Below, in pieces: positions 1 through 9,109 of a stretch of 64,000 nucleotides of DNA. The first letter of the stretch is position 1; the number at the start of each line of letters is the position of its first letter. Both the position numbers and the translations under genes were made by a program. Source of the stretch: Tetragenococcus halophilus (GTDB lineage: Bacteria > Bacillota > Bacilli > Lactobacillales > Enterococcaceae); NCBI RefSeq assembly GCF_021474685.1, contig NZ_JAKEIT010000013.1, positions 1 through 64,000 of the forward strand. Direction: 5' to 3'. The notes below the pieces were generated by a model. That model searched no databases and was not told where the DNA came from. It saw only the letters and a program-made list of their open reading frames with translations.

Positions 1-1309
1 TTCTTTACTTATATTAACTGGTTGTTCTACATCAACAACAACTGATAATAAAACGGCAGAAACTCAAGAAAAGGAACCACCTGTAACTTCCGTTAACGAT
101 GAAGACTATGAGTTAGAAGAAACCGTAATATTAAGTCGCCATAATGTACGTGCACCTCTTTCAGAAAAAGGTTCCGATCTATATAAATTAACGCCTCATA
201 AATGGATAGAGTGGTCAAGCGACGCTGGTGAATTATCATCATTAGGTGGTAATTTAGAAACCCTTATGGGCCAATACTTTAGAAAATACCTTGTAGAAAA
301 TAATCTCATGGAAGAAAATGAGGAACCTAATGATAACGATGATTCAATTCGTTTTTATTCAAACTCAATGCAGCGTACAATCGCTACAGCTCAGTATTTT
401 ACAAGTGGTTTTTTGCCCATTTCAAACATTGATGTAGAATACCACAATGAAATAGATACGATGGATCCAGTATTTAATCCTCAACTCACTTTTTTGAATG
501 AAAAATTTAAAAAGAAAGCCTTGGAAGAAATTGACGAACTGGGTGGCAAAGAAGGACTTCAAGGAATTGGAAAGAACTTAGAAAAAGAATATAAGCTACT
601 TGCAGATGTTCTTGATTTAAAGGATTCAGAAAAAGCTGAAGAAGAAGACTTTACTGAGTTCTCTACAGATGATCTAGAAATTGAATTAGAATTGAAAGAA
701 GAACCTTCAATGACTGGTTCCTTAGGGCTAGCTACAACTGCTGCTGATGCACTAGTATTACAATACTACGAAGAGCCAGATGAAGAAAAAGCTGCTTTTG
801 GAAACGAATTGTCTAAAAAACAATGGGAAGATATCGCTCACATTAAAGATGTATATGGAGATGTCCTATTCACAGCACCAAGCATTGCAAAGAATATTGC
901 AAACCCCCTTTTAAAAGAGATTAAAAGTGAGTTAACAAATGACTCGCGTAAATTTTCATACCTATCCGGCCATGATTCCAACATTGCAAGTGTCTTATCT
1001 GCACTTGATTTTGAAAGTTATGAATTACCTGAAAGCATTGAAAAAGTAACACCAATCGGAACAAAAGTTGTTATGGAAAAATGGCAAAATAATAGCGATG
1101 AAACGTTTATAACATTCAAAATGGTGTACCTTTCAACAGATCAACTAAGAGACCTTCAACCTATCGATCTGGATAATCCACCAATGGTGTACGATTTATC
1201 ATTAAATGATATAAACAAAAACGATGACGGGATGTATACCTACGATGATGTCATCGCTAAGTTTGATAAATCAATCGATGCATATGATGCTCTAAAAGGG
1301 GACAATTAA
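1..1309 (+). CDS. Histidine-type acid phosphatase lipoprotein (5' end outside window)
   Basis: The reading frame is open from base 2, so the start lies upstream of the window; 435 residues are visible. The first residues include the lipobox LTGC (bases 17-28), so this is an exported, lipid-anchored protein. The motif RHNVRAP at about bases 137-157 corresponds to the RHGxRxP phosphohistidine motif of histidine acid phosphatases (phytase, glucose-1-phosphatase), with Asn in place of Gly. The distal SGHDSN motif near bases 965-982 corresponds to the family's catalytic HD pair. An acidic, Glu-rich stretch lies in the middle. Likely role: release of phosphate from organic phosphomonoesters at the cell surface. 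The substrate cannot be told from sequence. Confidence 0.8.
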   Translation, partial: SLLILTGCSTSTTTDNKTAETQEKEPPVTSVNDEDYELEETVILSRHNVRAPLSEKGSDLYKLTPHKWIEWSSDAGELSSLGGNLETLMGQYFRKYLVENNLMEENEEPNDNDDSIRFYSNSMQRTIATAQYFTSGFLPISNIDVEYHNEIDTMDPVFNPQLTFLNEKFKKKALEEIDELGGKEGLQGIGKNLEKEYKLLADVLDLKDSEKAEEEDFTEFSTDDLEIELELKEEPSMTGSLGLATTAADALVLQYYEEPDEEKAAFGNELSKKQWEDIAHIKDVYGDVLFTAPSIAKNIANPLLKEIKSELTNDSRKFSYLSGHDSNIASVLSALDFESYELPESIEKVTPIGTKVVMEKWQNNSDETFITFKMVYLSTDQLRDLQPIDLDNPPMVYDLSLNDINKNDDGMYTYDDVIAKFDKSIDAYDALKGDN

Positions 1310-1399
1310 AAAGCACTTATATATAGCTCTATGATAAAACTTTACGAATTATACTGATTAAGCTAAAATAGGCTTGAAAAAATTAAATTATGATGATGT

Positions 1400-1447
1400 A
1401 AAAAAGTGCAAGAGCTGTATGATACAACTCCTGCACTTTTTTGTTTT
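1400..1447. terminator. Probable bidirectional terminator after the phosphatase gene
   Basis: The arms AAAAAGTGCA and TGCACTTTTT flank a loop of about 20 bases with partial internal pairing, and T runs lie on both sides. It follows the phosphatase stop by about 90 bases. Apart from this, bases 1310-1642 hold only AT-rich sequence with no gene I can support. Confidence 0.7.
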
Positions 1448-1642
1448 TTATAAAAGTTATTATTTAATAAGCATAAAACTATTAAATATAGCTTGCATTC
1501 CCATATTTACTGATTTATTAATATTTTGAATAATAAACTATGCGAACTATAATAAGAGAGACTACAGTTACTCTTTACAAAAAGAACAATTAGCCAATCT
1601 TGTCAAATATAGTCATCTTTTTTCGTCCTCGCCTACTCTTAC

Positions 1643-2242
1643 TCAACTTATCACTTCCACCAGCGCGTCAAAAAATAGTGCACTAGAAGCAGCACCTGGA
1701 TCAATGTGCCCTTTCGAACGTTCGCCTAAATAAGAGGCACGCCCTTTTTTTGCGATCAAATCTTTGGTGTGTTCTTTGGCTTTTTCGATCTGATCTTTAA
1801 TCAGTTTACCTTCTTTTAAGCTTTGTGCAACGGGCTCCCAAACGTCTACCATGGTTTTATCTTCAAATTCGGTTTTTCCTCTTTTTTTAATTCCCGCTAA
1901 ACCTTGTTCAATAATTGAACCTAATTGTTCATAAGAATCAATCGTTTCAATTCCTTTCGTTTCTTTGACCATATTCATCAGTGCCGACCCATATAATGGC
2001 CCCGAAGCGCCACCGACTTTAGAAATCATCGCCATAGAAAACACTTGAAAAGTATCACTGATTGTTTCAGGCTGCTTTTGTTCAAATGATTCTTCATAGG
2101 CATTGACACCACGAGCCATATTGTTGCCATGGTCGCCATCGCCAATAGGCGTATCTAAATCACTCAAATAACCTTTATTTTCTTTAATTTTTTTCGTAAA
2201 TTTCGTAAACCAAGTTTGCACATCTTCAACTGTTAATTGCAT
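1643..2242 (-). CDS. dhaL: Dihydroxyacetone kinase subunit DhaL
   Basis: 199-residue ADP-binding subunit of the PTS-dependent dihydroxyacetone kinase. DhaL carries a tightly bound ADP that is rephosphorylated by DhaM and passes phosphate to dihydroxyacetone on DhaK. The Mg-ADP signature IGDGDHGNNM near residues 35-44 is intact, as are the downstream GGASGPLYG and GRASYLGERS segments. I chose the ATG at 2242 because GAGGAGG lies 6 bases upstream; a TTG six codons earlier would overlap the dhaK stop and lacks a site. It is the last gene of a dhaM-dhaK-dhaL set, 11 bases after dhaK. Confidence 0.92.
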   Translation of the reverse strand: MQLTVEDVQTWFTKFTKKIKENKGYLSDLDTPIGDGDHGNNMARGVNAYEESFEQKQPETISDTFQVFSMAMISKVGGASGPLYGSALMNMVKETKGIETIDSYEQLGSIIEQGLAGIKKRGKTEFEDKTMVDVWEPVAQSLKEGKLIKDQIEKAKEHTKDLIAKKGRASYLGERSKGHIDPGAASSALFFDALVEVIS

Positions 2243-2253
2243 AAAAATCCTCC

Positions 2254-3237
2254 TCACCAAGAAATCGTAGTGACTTCACTTTCCAGCGCATCTTTGATCG
2301 TTTCATCTTCTAAATCAATCAAAGTTAAAGAAACACCTTCCATATCAAGAGAAGTCATGTAATTGCCCACTTTATGGAATGTCACTTCAATATTTTGCTC
2401 TTTTAATAAGTTTAAAACATCGTTCATGAAAATAAACTGTTCCATTAATGGCGTACCACCCATACCATTTACGAGAACCCCTACTTTTTGAGGTTGCTTT
2501 TCATAGTCCGCTAAAATTTTTGTGGTGAGTTCTTTGGCCAAACCTTTAGACGGTTGAATTTTTTCGCGACGATAACCTGCTTCTCCATGGATGCCAACAC
2601 CATATTCAATTTCATCTTCGGCCAACTCAAAGCCTGGCTTTCCAACTTCTGGTACAGTCGCTGCGTGCAAGGCTAAACCGATCGTCTTAATTTTTTTAAC
2701 CACTTCATCGCCGCGTTTTTTTAGTTCTTCTAATGAAGCACCTGCTCGTGCAGCATCGCCTAAAATTTTATGCACTAAAACTGTGCCAGCCACGCCGCGT
2801 TTACCGGCTGTAAATTCACTATCTTCTACAGCAATATCATCATCTATGACCACAATTTCGGATTGGATATCGTCCATTTCCGCCATCTCTTGCGCCATTT
2901 CAAAATTTAAATTATCGCCCGTATAATTTTTGACCAGAAGTAAGACGCCTTCTCCTTGATCCGCTTCTTTCATGGCAATTTGAATTTGATCCGGTGTCGG
3001 TGAAGTAAAAACATCACCCGCGACAGCAGCACTCAACATGCCATCACCCACAAAACCTGCGTGAGAAGGTTCATGCCCACTACCGCCCCCGGAAACCAGC
3101 GCAACTTGTTTTTTACTTTCATTTTTTGCGATCACACGAGAATCTTCTACGCGATGAACAAGTTTAGGATAACTGGCCGACAGTCCCCTTAACATCTCTT
3201 CAATAATATCATCTGTTTGATTAATAATTTTTTTCAT
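2254..3237 (-). CDS. dhaK: Dihydroxyacetone kinase subunit DhaK
   Basis: 327-residue substrate-binding subunit. It binds dihydroxyacetone covalently as a hemiaminal through a histidine, here His217 in the segment GIHGEAGYRR. The N-terminal GGGSGHEPSHAGFVG loop (from about residue 50) is typical of the family. Full length without gaps. It sits between dhaM (21 bases upstream) and dhaL and is surely co-transcribed with them. The product is dihydroxyacetone phosphate, which enters glycolysis; in enterococci this route serves anaerobic glycerol use together with a glycerol dehydrogenase, but no gldA is present in this window. Confidence 0.94.
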   Translation of the reverse strand: MKKIINQTDDIIEEMLRGLSASYPKLVHRVEDSRVIAKNESKKQVALVSGGGSGHEPSHAGFVGDGMLSAAVAGDVFTSPTPDQIQIAMKEADQGEGVLLLVKNYTGDNLNFEMAQEMAEMDDIQSEIVVIDDDIAVEDSEFTAGKRGVAGTVLVHKILGDAARAGASLEELKKRGDEVVKKIKTIGLALHAATVPEVGKPGFELAEDEIEYGVGIHGEAGYRREKIQPSKGLAKELTTKILADYEKQPQKVGVLVNGMGGTPLMEQFIFMNDVLNLLKEQNIEVTFHKVGNYMTSLDMEGVSLTLIDLEDETIKDALESEVTTISW

Positions 3238-3258
3238 TGTTTGCCCTCCAATTTATTT

Positions 3259-3660
3259 TTACGAACTCCAGTCTTTTTCCCCGGCTTTTTTAGCTTCTGC
3301 CATAATCTGTTCAAGATCATTTGAACTCCCTGCAGTAATCGCTGCTGCAAATGCGCCTTCAACAAGTGGACCATCGACAAGATAATAACGTTCTTGTTGG
3401 TCTTCTTCTAGCATATCTTTTGCCATTTCAGCGTTGAGAATTGCACTACCGATATCAGCAAAAACCAAGAAAGTATCCTCTTTAGAAGCTTCGTTTACTG
3501 CATCTACAATTTTCGTCGGATCAGAACCTATTTCATCTTCTGTCGTACCACCTAGTGAATAAATGGATACATCATCGGAAGTTTGCATTTGTTCAATCAT
3601 TTTTTTAATCCCATCAGTAATTTCCTTACTGTGCGAAATGAGTAAAAAACTAGTCTTCAT
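3259..3660 (-). CDS. dhaM: PTS-dependent dihydroxyacetone kinase phosphotransferase subunit DhaM
   Basis: 133-residue EIIA-Man-like protein that carries phosphate from HPr to the ADP on DhaL. The phosphorylatable histidine is His10 in LLISHSKEI. Only the EIIA domain is present; there is no fused HPr or EI domain as in the longer proteobacterial DhaM. It is first in the dhaM-K-L order on the minus strand. A stretch at 3722-3735 (AGTAAACGTTTTAT) weakly resembles a catabolite-responsive element, with three mismatches, so CcpA control is possible but not shown. Confidence 0.9.
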   Translation of the reverse strand: MKTSFLLISHSKEITDGIKKMIEQMQTSDDVSIYSLGGTTEDEIGSDPTKIVDAVNEASKEDTFLVFADIGSAILNAEMAKDMLEEDQQERYYLVDGPLVEGAFAAAITAGSSNDLEQIMAEAKKAGEKDWSS

Positions 3661-3829
3661 CTTATTATGCTCCTTTACTTGAAACTGACAGTTAAGCTTT
3701 TGCGTTTATTTCATTTGCAAAAGTAAACGTTTTATTCAATTTCAATCATATCATAGCTCAAAAAAAATAACAATTTTTTGAAATAGCTTTTGCTTTGATT
3801 ATCAAACAATCTAACCATTAGCTTGGCAC

Positions 3830-3997
3830 ATGGCCCCTTATCAGATTGACTTTGGGCCGTTAGCATAGCTTTTGGTCCTTCTTTTAACTGGGTTTAGGCC
3901 AAGTTCTCCACTTGTGGCCCTTCTTTTGATTATCCTTAGGCCAATTGTTTCTCCTTTGGTCCCAACTCAGAATGACTTTAGACCAACTTCTCCCTTT
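3830..3997. repeat. Four degenerate 42-bp tandem repeats
   Basis: Between dhaM and the npr terminator, GGNCC cores occur at 3832, 3855, 3874, 3897, 3916, 3939, 3958 and 3981. Their spacing alternates strictly 23 and 19, which gives a 42-bp period repeated four times. Each unit reads roughly TTGGYCC, then about 17 bases, then TTTAGGCCAA, then TTCTCC. The TTGGNCC and GGCCAA parts can pair within a unit. Units have diverged visibly from each other. The minus-strand frame gives a Trp/Lys-rich peptide with no start or ribosome site I trust. This is the main content of the 412-base gap 3661-4072. Confidence 0.75.
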
Positions 3998-4032
3998 ATA
4001 TTTAGAGATATAAAAATAAAAATTTCCAAGCA

Positions 4033-4063
4033 AAAAACCAGCGAATTTATATCCGCTGGTTTT
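4033..4063 (-). terminator. Terminator of npr
   Basis: On the minus strand the stem AAAACCAGCG/CGCTGGTTTT ends in a T run, starting about 10 bases beyond the npr stop codon. Confidence 0.85.
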
Positions 4064-4072
4064 AGTCATCTG

Positions 4073-5437
4073 TTATCTTTTTTCTACATCACGTACAGCT
4101 TGTTGTGCACCTACGTTAATAATACTCCAAGGTCGATCGAAATCTGGTTGGAAGAAGAAATCTGCATAAGCCAGATCATCTAGGGTTAATTTTTCTTGAA
4201 TAGCTAAAGAAAGAGCATTTATATTTTGGGTAGCATCTTCTTTAGACATGATTTGTGCTCCAAGGATTCTTGTTGTTTCCGGATCATAAGTTAACTTGAA
4301 GTAAACTTTTGCATTACCATACTTATCAGGAACAAATGGTGGACGATAACTATCTGTTACCAGAGTAGACATTGTTTCTACACCGTAGTTACCAGCAGTA
4401 CCTTCTTTGATTCCTGTGGATGCAAATTTATAATCAAATAATGAAAGCGCACTTGAGCCTGAAACGCTCGGCACTGCTTTGTTGTAACCTAAGGCATTTT
4501 TAGCAGCGAAGCGTCCTTGCCGTCTTGCGTTAGATGCTAGAGCAATGCGAGAAGGCGTGCCATCTGTTGGCGCGAATTTTACTAAAGTTGCATCTCCTAC
4601 CGCATAAACATCGGGTGCGCTTGTTTGCAAGTAATCATCAATATCTATTAAACCACCAGATGTTAGATCTAGTGTACCATCTAACCATTCTGTATTTGGT
4701 TTGATTCCTGCAGTTACTACAACTAAGTCTGCTGGATAGGTTGCTTGGTCTGTCACTACTTTAGTGACTTTACCGTCTTTTCCTTCAAAGCGTTGAATAT
4801 TTTGACTCGTAGCCGCTGTAATATTATTCTTTTCTATCTCTTCGGTCAAAATATCGGTAAATTCTTTATCCAAGTAGGTGTCTAGTATTCTTGGTAAAAC
4901 ATCAATAAGTGTAACCTTTTTCCCAGCTTTGGCAAAAACTTCTGCAGCTTCGATACCAATATAGCCGGCACCCGCAACCACAACATTTTCTACATCAGGT
5001 TCGACCGTTTTACGTTTTATCTTGATTGCCCAGTCACGACCGCGCATTGCATATATATTTTCTAAATCATTTCCTTCGACCGGTAATGTTGCAGGAACAG
5101 CACCGGAGCTTAGAATTAATTTATCGTAATTTTCATCGCGTTCTGTACCATCGCGATGGTTGACCACGTGAACTGTATGTTTGTCTGGATCAACAGCTGT
5201 GATTTCTTGTTCAACAAATACTGAAACTCCTTTTGAACGCATTTCCTCAGGAGTTGCATAGCTGACATCATTTACATTTTTTACATAGCCTTCAAGGTAT
5301 AATTGCATACCGCAAGACAAGAATGAAATAAAGTCGCCTTTTTCATACCATTGGATTTCTGTATCTGGTTCGTCCATTAATAATTCACGAACTGCTTCAT
5401 ATCCACCGTGGGAAGATCCAACAACGATAACTTTCAT
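4073..5437 (-). CDS. npr: NADH peroxidase
   Basis: 454-residue FAD enzyme that reduces hydrogen peroxide to water with NADH. The N-terminus, including [21 protein letters not shown], matches the enterococcal NADH peroxidase I know closely. The redox residue is Cys42, used as a cysteine sulfenic acid, and the active-site His10 is present. FAD- and NADH-binding glycine motifs ([22 protein letters not shown]) and the C-terminal [13 protein letters not shown] dimer region are intact. The close relative NADH oxidase is encoded at 47286-48617; the two differ throughout, so this is not a duplication artefact. It is divergent from xfp. It has its own promoter and terminator. Confidence 0.88.
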   Translation of the reverse strand: MKVIVVGSSHGGYEAVRELLMDEPDTEIQWYEKGDFISFLSCGMQLYLEGYVKNVNDVSYATPEEMRSKGVSVFVEQEITAVDPDKHTVHVVNHRDGTERDENYDKLILSSGAVPATLPVEGNDLENIYAMRGRDWAIKIKRKTVEPDVENVVVAGAGYIGIEAAEVFAKAGKKVTLIDVLPRILDTYLDKEFTDILTEEIEKNNITAATSQNIQRFEGKDGKVTKVVTDQATYPADLVVVTAGIKPNTEWLDGTLDLTSGGLIDIDDYLQTSAPDVYAVGDATLVKFAPTDGTPSRIALASNARRQGRFAAKNALGYNKAVPSVSGSSALSLFDYKFASTGIKEGTAGNYGVETMSTLVTDSYRPPFVPDKYGNAKVYFKLTYDPETTRILGAQIMSKEDATQNINALSLAIQEKLTLDDLAYADFFFQPDFDRPWSIINVGAQQAVRDVEKR

Positions 5438-5487
5438 GTGATTCCCTCCATTGATTAAAATTTCCGATGTGAAAACATCTACTTTAC

Positions 5488-5516
5488 ACTTTAAAACAGA
5501 AACTGTTTCATTGCAA
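5488..5516 (-). promoter_or_regulatory. Probable npr promoter
   Basis: On the minus strand TTGCAA (5511-5516) and TAAAGT (5488-5493) are separated by 17 bases, about 50 bases upstream of the npr start. The spacer holds the inverted repeat GAAACAGTTTC. Confidence 0.5.
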
Positions 5517-5569
5517 ACAAATCATTTAACAGTTGCGAAAACAAGCTTTTACCACATTTCATTTTTTGC

Positions 5570-5581
5570 GTGAAATTTCAC
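5570..5581. promoter_or_regulatory. Perfect 12-bp palindrome upstream of npr
   Basis: GTGAAATTTCAC is a perfect palindrome just upstream of the npr -35 region. With its flanks (CAAT on one side) it resembles a shortened Rex operator, but Rex sites have a longer spacer between the TGTGA halves. The regulator is therefore not assigned. Confidence 0.35.
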
Positions 5582-5710
5582 AATAAAACGGCAATATGAC
5601 TTGCTTATAAGAATTAATTCACATGGAAACAACTATTATTAAATTTTTTTGTTAAATAAAAATAAAAAAATTTTTTAAAGATTTTGCGTATTTACTTATA
5701 AAGTAGAATT

Positions 5711-5748
5711 TAATGTTAATCAACATTACCTGTTCGCTATTTGAACAG
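5711..5748. promoter_or_regulatory. Two adjacent inverted repeats upstream of xfp
   Basis: TAATGTT-AATC-AACATTA (5711-5728) is followed after one base by CTGTTC-7 bases-GAACAG (5730-5748). Both lie 30-70 bases upstream of the xfp -35 box, a place typical for an activator or repressor. No known regulator motif is matched with confidence. Confidence 0.4.
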
Positions 5749-5779
5749 ATATCTTTTACATACATAATTTTCATAAAAC

Positions 5780-5808
5780 TTTACATATCACATGTTACGC
5801 GTTACACT
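5780..5808 (+). promoter_or_regulatory. Probable xfp promoter
   Basis: TTTACA (5780-5785), 17-base spacer, TACACT (5803-5808). This is the best hexamer pair in the 418-base gap between npr and xfp, and lies about 50 bases before the start codon. Confidence 0.55.
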
Positions 5809-5855
5809 AGTAAATGTAGGTATTTAAGTAAAAAATACTAAAAAGGAGTATTTAT

Positions 5856-8219
5856 ATGTCAGTAAATATCGATTCAAAAGAATATCTAGAAAGAATGAAC
5901 GCATGGTGGCGCGCAGCAAACTATATTTCTGTCGCACAAATTTTTCTAAGAGACAATCCTTTGTTACGTCGTCCTCTTGAAAAAGAAGATATAAAAATCA
6001 ATCCTATTGGTCACTGGGGGACTATCTCTGGACAAAACTTTATCTATGTTCATTTAAACCGTGTGATTAATAAATACGGTTTAAATATGTTCTACATTGA
6101 AGGGCCAGGACATGGTGGACAAGTAATGGTCTCTAACTCCTATATTGATGGTAGTTATTCAGAAATTTATCCAGATATCACACAAGATGAAGCAGGTTTG
6201 AAAAAATTATTTAAACAATTTTCTTTTCCTGGTGGCATGGGTTCTCACGCAGCACCAGAAACGCCAGGTTCAATCCACGAAGGTGGTGAATTAGGCTACT
6301 CAATGTCCCACGCTGCTGGCGCGGTTTTGGATAACCCTGATGTGATCGCAGCAACTGTTATTGGCGATGGCGAAGCAGAAACAGGTCCACTGGCTGCTAG
6401 CTGGATGACTAATAATTTTATTAATCCAGTAAACGATGGTGCGATTTTACCTATTCTAAATCTAAATGGCGCTAAAATCGCTAACCCTACTATTCTAGCT
6501 CGCAAAAGCGATGAAGATTTGAAGAAATATTTTGAAGGGTTGGGCTGGAAACCTTACTTTGTTGAAGGCGACGATCCTGAAAAAATGCATCCATTAATGG
6601 CAGAAACATTGGACACTGTTATTAACGAAATTCAATCGATTCAAAAAGAAGCTCGTAAAGGTTCAGCTGAAGATGTAGCTATGCCGCATTGGCCAGTCAT
6701 TGTTTTCCGTACGCCAAAAGGTTGGGAAGGCCCAGAAAAATGGGATAATGAACAAATTGCTGGGACTTTCCGTGCACACCAAGTACCAATTCCGGTAAAT
6801 GCAAGTCATATGGAATATGCAAATGCCTTAGCAAAATGGTTGAAATCTTACCGACCTGAAGAATTGTTTGATGAAAATGGTACGATTATTGATGCAATTA
6901 AAGAACTTTCGCCTAAAGGTAACAATAGAATGTCAGTTAATCCTATCACCAATGGTGGACTTGACCCTAAAGCTCTTGCTATGCCCGATTGGCGTGCGCA
7001 TGCAGTAGACACAAGCAAGCGCGGTACGGATAAAGCACAAGATATGTCTGTTCTAGGTGGTTTTATTGCAGACATTATGGAAAATAATCCTAAAAATTTC
7101 CGTATTTTTGGACCAGATGAAACAAAGTCAAATCGGTTAAACAAGGTATTCAACGTTACAAATCGGCAATGGATAGAACCTAGAGAATTATCCGATGAAT
7201 GGCAATCTGCTGTAGGACGTGTGATTGATGGACAGTTATCAGAACACCAAGCTGAAGGTTTCTTGGAAGGATATATCCTTACTGGACGCCATGGTTTCTT
7301 TGCAAGCTATGAAGCTTTCTTGCGGATCGTAGATTCAATGTTAACACAACACTTTAAGTGGATCAGAAAAGCCAATGAAAAAAGCTGGCGTAAGAAATAT
7401 CCATCTTTGAATGTTATTTCTTCATCAACAGCATTCCAACAAGACCATAACGGATACACTCATCAAGATCCAGGCGTTATTACTCACTTAGCTGAGAAAA
7501 AACCTGAATATATTAGAGAATATTTCCCAGCTGATGCAAACAGCTTGATGGCTGTTATGGACAAGGCTTTAAAAGATGAAAATGTCATCAACTTGATTAC
7601 ATCTAGCAAGCATCCAAGACCGCAATTTTATTCCGTTGAAGAAGCACAAGAGCTTGTCGATTACGGCGTGAAGAAAATTGATTGGGCAAGTAACGATCAA
7701 GACAGCGAACCTGATATCGTATTTGCAGCTGCTGGTTCGGAACCAAACTTAGAAGCTCTAGCAGCTATCTCGATCTTACATGAACAATTTCCTGAAATGA
7801 AGATTCGCTTTATTAACGTTGTCGATCTTTTGAAACTACGTCATCCTGATGTAGACCCACGTGGTTTAAGTGATAAAGCATTCGATGAATTGTTTACAAT
7901 AGATAAACCGGTTATCTTTGCTTTCCACGGTTATGAAGGATTGATTCGTGACATCTTCTTTACACGTCACAATCGTAATTTAAGCATTCATGGCTATCGT
8001 GAAGATGGAGACATCACAACACCATTTGATATGCGAGTTAAAAATGAGTTGGATCGTTTCCATTTAGCTAAAGATGCGGCCAATACCGTTTATGCAGAAA
8101 AAGCAGCTGATTTTACCCAAGAAATGGATAAAACTTTACAATATCATCATGATTACATTCGTGAAAATGGTGATGATATTAGTGAAGTACAAAATTGGGA
8201 ATGGAAAGACTTAAAATAA
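5856..8219 (+). CDS. xfp: Xylulose-5-phosphate/fructose-6-phosphate phosphoketolase
   Basis: 787-residue thiamine-diphosphate enzyme of cytosolic sugar breakdown. It splits xylulose 5-phosphate with phosphate into acetyl phosphate and glyceraldehyde 3-phosphate, and often also accepts fructose 6-phosphate. The length is the family norm (about 790). The ThDP motif [14 protein letters not shown] lies near residues 170-183, and segments such as [30 protein letters not shown] and the C-terminal FAFHGYEG are all present. AAGGAG lies 8 bases before the ATG. The acetyl phosphate made here feeds acetate kinase, encoded at 30039-31229. Confidence 0.95.
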   Translation: MSVNIDSKEYLERMNAWWRAANYISVAQIFLRDNPLLRRPLEKEDIKINPIGHWGTISGQNFIYVHLNRVINKYGLNMFYIEGPGHGGQVMVSNSYIDGSYSEIYPDITQDEAGLKKLFKQFSFPGGMGSHAAPETPGSIHEGGELGYSMSHAAGAVLDNPDVIAATVIGDGEAETGPLAASWMTNNFINPVNDGAILPILNLNGAKIANPTILARKSDEDLKKYFEGLGWKPYFVEGDDPEKMHPLMAETLDTVINEIQSIQKEARKGSAEDVAMPHWPVIVFRTPKGWEGPEKWDNEQIAGTFRAHQVPIPVNASHMEYANALAKWLKSYRPEELFDENGTIIDAIKELSPKGNNRMSVNPITNGGLDPKALAMPDWRAHAVDTSKRGTDKAQDMSVLGGFIADIMENNPKNFRIFGPDETKSNRLNKVFNVTNRQWIEPRELSDEWQSAVGRVIDGQLSEHQAEGFLEGYILTGRHGFFASYEAFLRIVDSMLTQHFKWIRKANEKSWRKKYPSLNVISSSTAFQQDHNGYTHQDPGVITHLAEKKPEYIREYFPADANSLMAVMDKALKDENVINLITSSKHPRPQFYSVEEAQELVDYGVKKIDWASNDQDSEPDIVFAAAGSEPNLEALAAISILHEQFPEMKIRFINVVDLLKLRHPDVDPRGLSDKAFDELFTIDKPVIFAFHGYEGLIRDIFFTRHNRNLSIHGYREDGDITTPFDMRVKNELDRFHLAKDAANTVYAEKAADFTQEMDKTLQYHHDYIRENGDDISEVQNWEWKDLK

Positions 8220-8238
8220 CTCAATCCTCTGAATTTAT

Positions 8239-8277
8239 GACCTATGTCCAAAAAATTGGACATAGGTCTTTTTTTGC
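8239..8277 (+). terminator. Terminator of xfp
   Basis: A perfect 12-bp stem (GACCTATGTCCA with TGGACATAGGTC) and a 6-base loop are followed by seven T, 20 bases after the stop codon. Confidence 0.92.
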
Positions 8278-8284
8278 TGTGAAT

Positions 8285-8361
8285 CACTACGATTCAGCGA
8301 CCAGAGGGAGCTGAGAGTAGCTGATGAGCAGTACTAGGGCGAGCGCAAGCGAGGCGTAGTG
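8285..8361 (-). repeat. 77-bp interspersed repeat, copy A
   Basis: This is bounded by CACTACG and CGTAGTG. In inverse orientation it matches the copy at 42760-42836 over the full 77 bases, with only about six differences, and the match continues about 9 bases beyond the end (ATTCACAGC). It lies directly behind the xfp terminator and before the DinB-gene terminator, so it is intergenic. No reading frame is supported. Confidence 0.85.
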
Positions 8362-8375
8362 TCCGAAATATTTCT

Positions 8376-8411
8376 AAAAAAAACTAGCGAATTTTTTCGC
8401 TAGTTTTTTTC
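8376..8411. terminator. Terminator of the DinB-like gene (symmetrical)
   Basis: AAACTAGCGAA and TTCGCTAGTTT arms with A and T runs on either side; it can work in both directions and lies 33 bases beyond the DinB-gene stop. Confidence 0.85.
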
Positions 8412-8444
8412 TCTTACTTTTAATTTCAAAATCAACTGTTCATA

Positions 8445-8954
8445 TTACTTATCAATAACCAGTCTTCTCGTATAAACTGCTTGTCCTGAATGCATATCAG
8501 CATCATCAATAGAAGATACTATACGGACTTGACGTGTAACCGCAGGCGTCCAGCTTTCATCGATTACTTCGTCCAGTTCGTCATCTTTGACTGCTTCTAA
8601 ATAATCCTTTGTAAGCTTAACAGCAGCGTCTAAATAGTCTTTTAGTAATTGTTTATCATTAACTTTTACCTTGGCTGCTTCCTCTGGCGTATGCTTATAG
8701 TCCTGTGTATCATCAGGTAGATCTAGTGAAAACTTATCATTCCAACCAGCACTTGTCCATAAAGGATCGTCTCCTTTGAGTTCAGAAATTTGCAAATCAA
8801 GCATGCGCGCTGTATGCCAGATAAGCCAAGTTACTGATTTAATAATAGGTTTTGGCATCGTATTTGCTTGAGAAACATCCATTTGATCAAGTGTGTCGAT
8901 AAAGCGTTCTTGTGCGCGATCCAAGGTGTCGATTGACAATTGTGTACTTTGCAT
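8445..8954 (-). CDS. DinB-family protein
   Basis: 169-residue protein of the DinB/YfiT four-helix superfamily. The family binds a divalent metal through three histidines. Candidates here are the His in WLIWHTARMLD and the His in DADMHSGQAVYTRR; a third clear ligand could not be fixed by eye. Relatives act as bacillithiol or other thiol S-transferases, or have unknown roles, so the placement just downstream of the trxB-ohrR-gpx-trxA cluster is suggestive only. GGAGG precedes the ATG at good spacing. Function in this organism is not known. Confidence 0.8.
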   Translation of the reverse strand: MQSTQLSIDTLDRAQERFIDTLDQMDVSQANTMPKPIIKSVTWLIWHTARMLDLQISELKGDDPLWTSAGWNDKFSLDLPDDTQDYKHTPEEAAKVKVNDKQLLKDYLDAAVKLTKDYLEAVKDDELDEVIDESWTPAVTRQVRIVSSIDDADMHSGQAVYTRRLVIDK

Positions 8955-9064
8955 ATTATCTCCTCCATTTTTTATTTATAAATAATACTCTGACAAATAA
9001 AACTCTCCACTTCCAATCTAACACAGCGGACAAATCACAACAAATCTTTGACTTTTCTTGTATG

Positions 9065-9104
9065 TAAAAAAGCACCTAAGTAAATTTTACTACTTAGATG
9101 CTTT
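9065..9104 (-). terminator. Terminator of the trxB-ohrR-gpx-trxA cluster
   Basis: The imperfect stem AAAGCATCTAAGTA / TACTTAGGTGCTTT ends in a T run on the minus strand, a few bases after the trxA stop. Confidence 0.85.
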
Positions 9105-9109
9105 GACCT

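Noticed and set aside
2591-2926. Plus-strand open frame inside dhaK
   Set aside because: It is fully antisense to a well-supported gene, has low-complexity Ser-rich content and no ribosome site.
3830-3997. CRISPR-like array
   Set aside because: There are no spacers: repeats follow each other directly and diverge throughout, and no cas gene is present. The same holds for 15068-15212.
3884-4069. Minus-strand frame of 61 codons with Trp/Lys periodicity
   Set aside because: It runs through the 42-bp tandem repeats and begins inside the npr terminator; no ribosome site and no conserved start. Kept only as a repeat.
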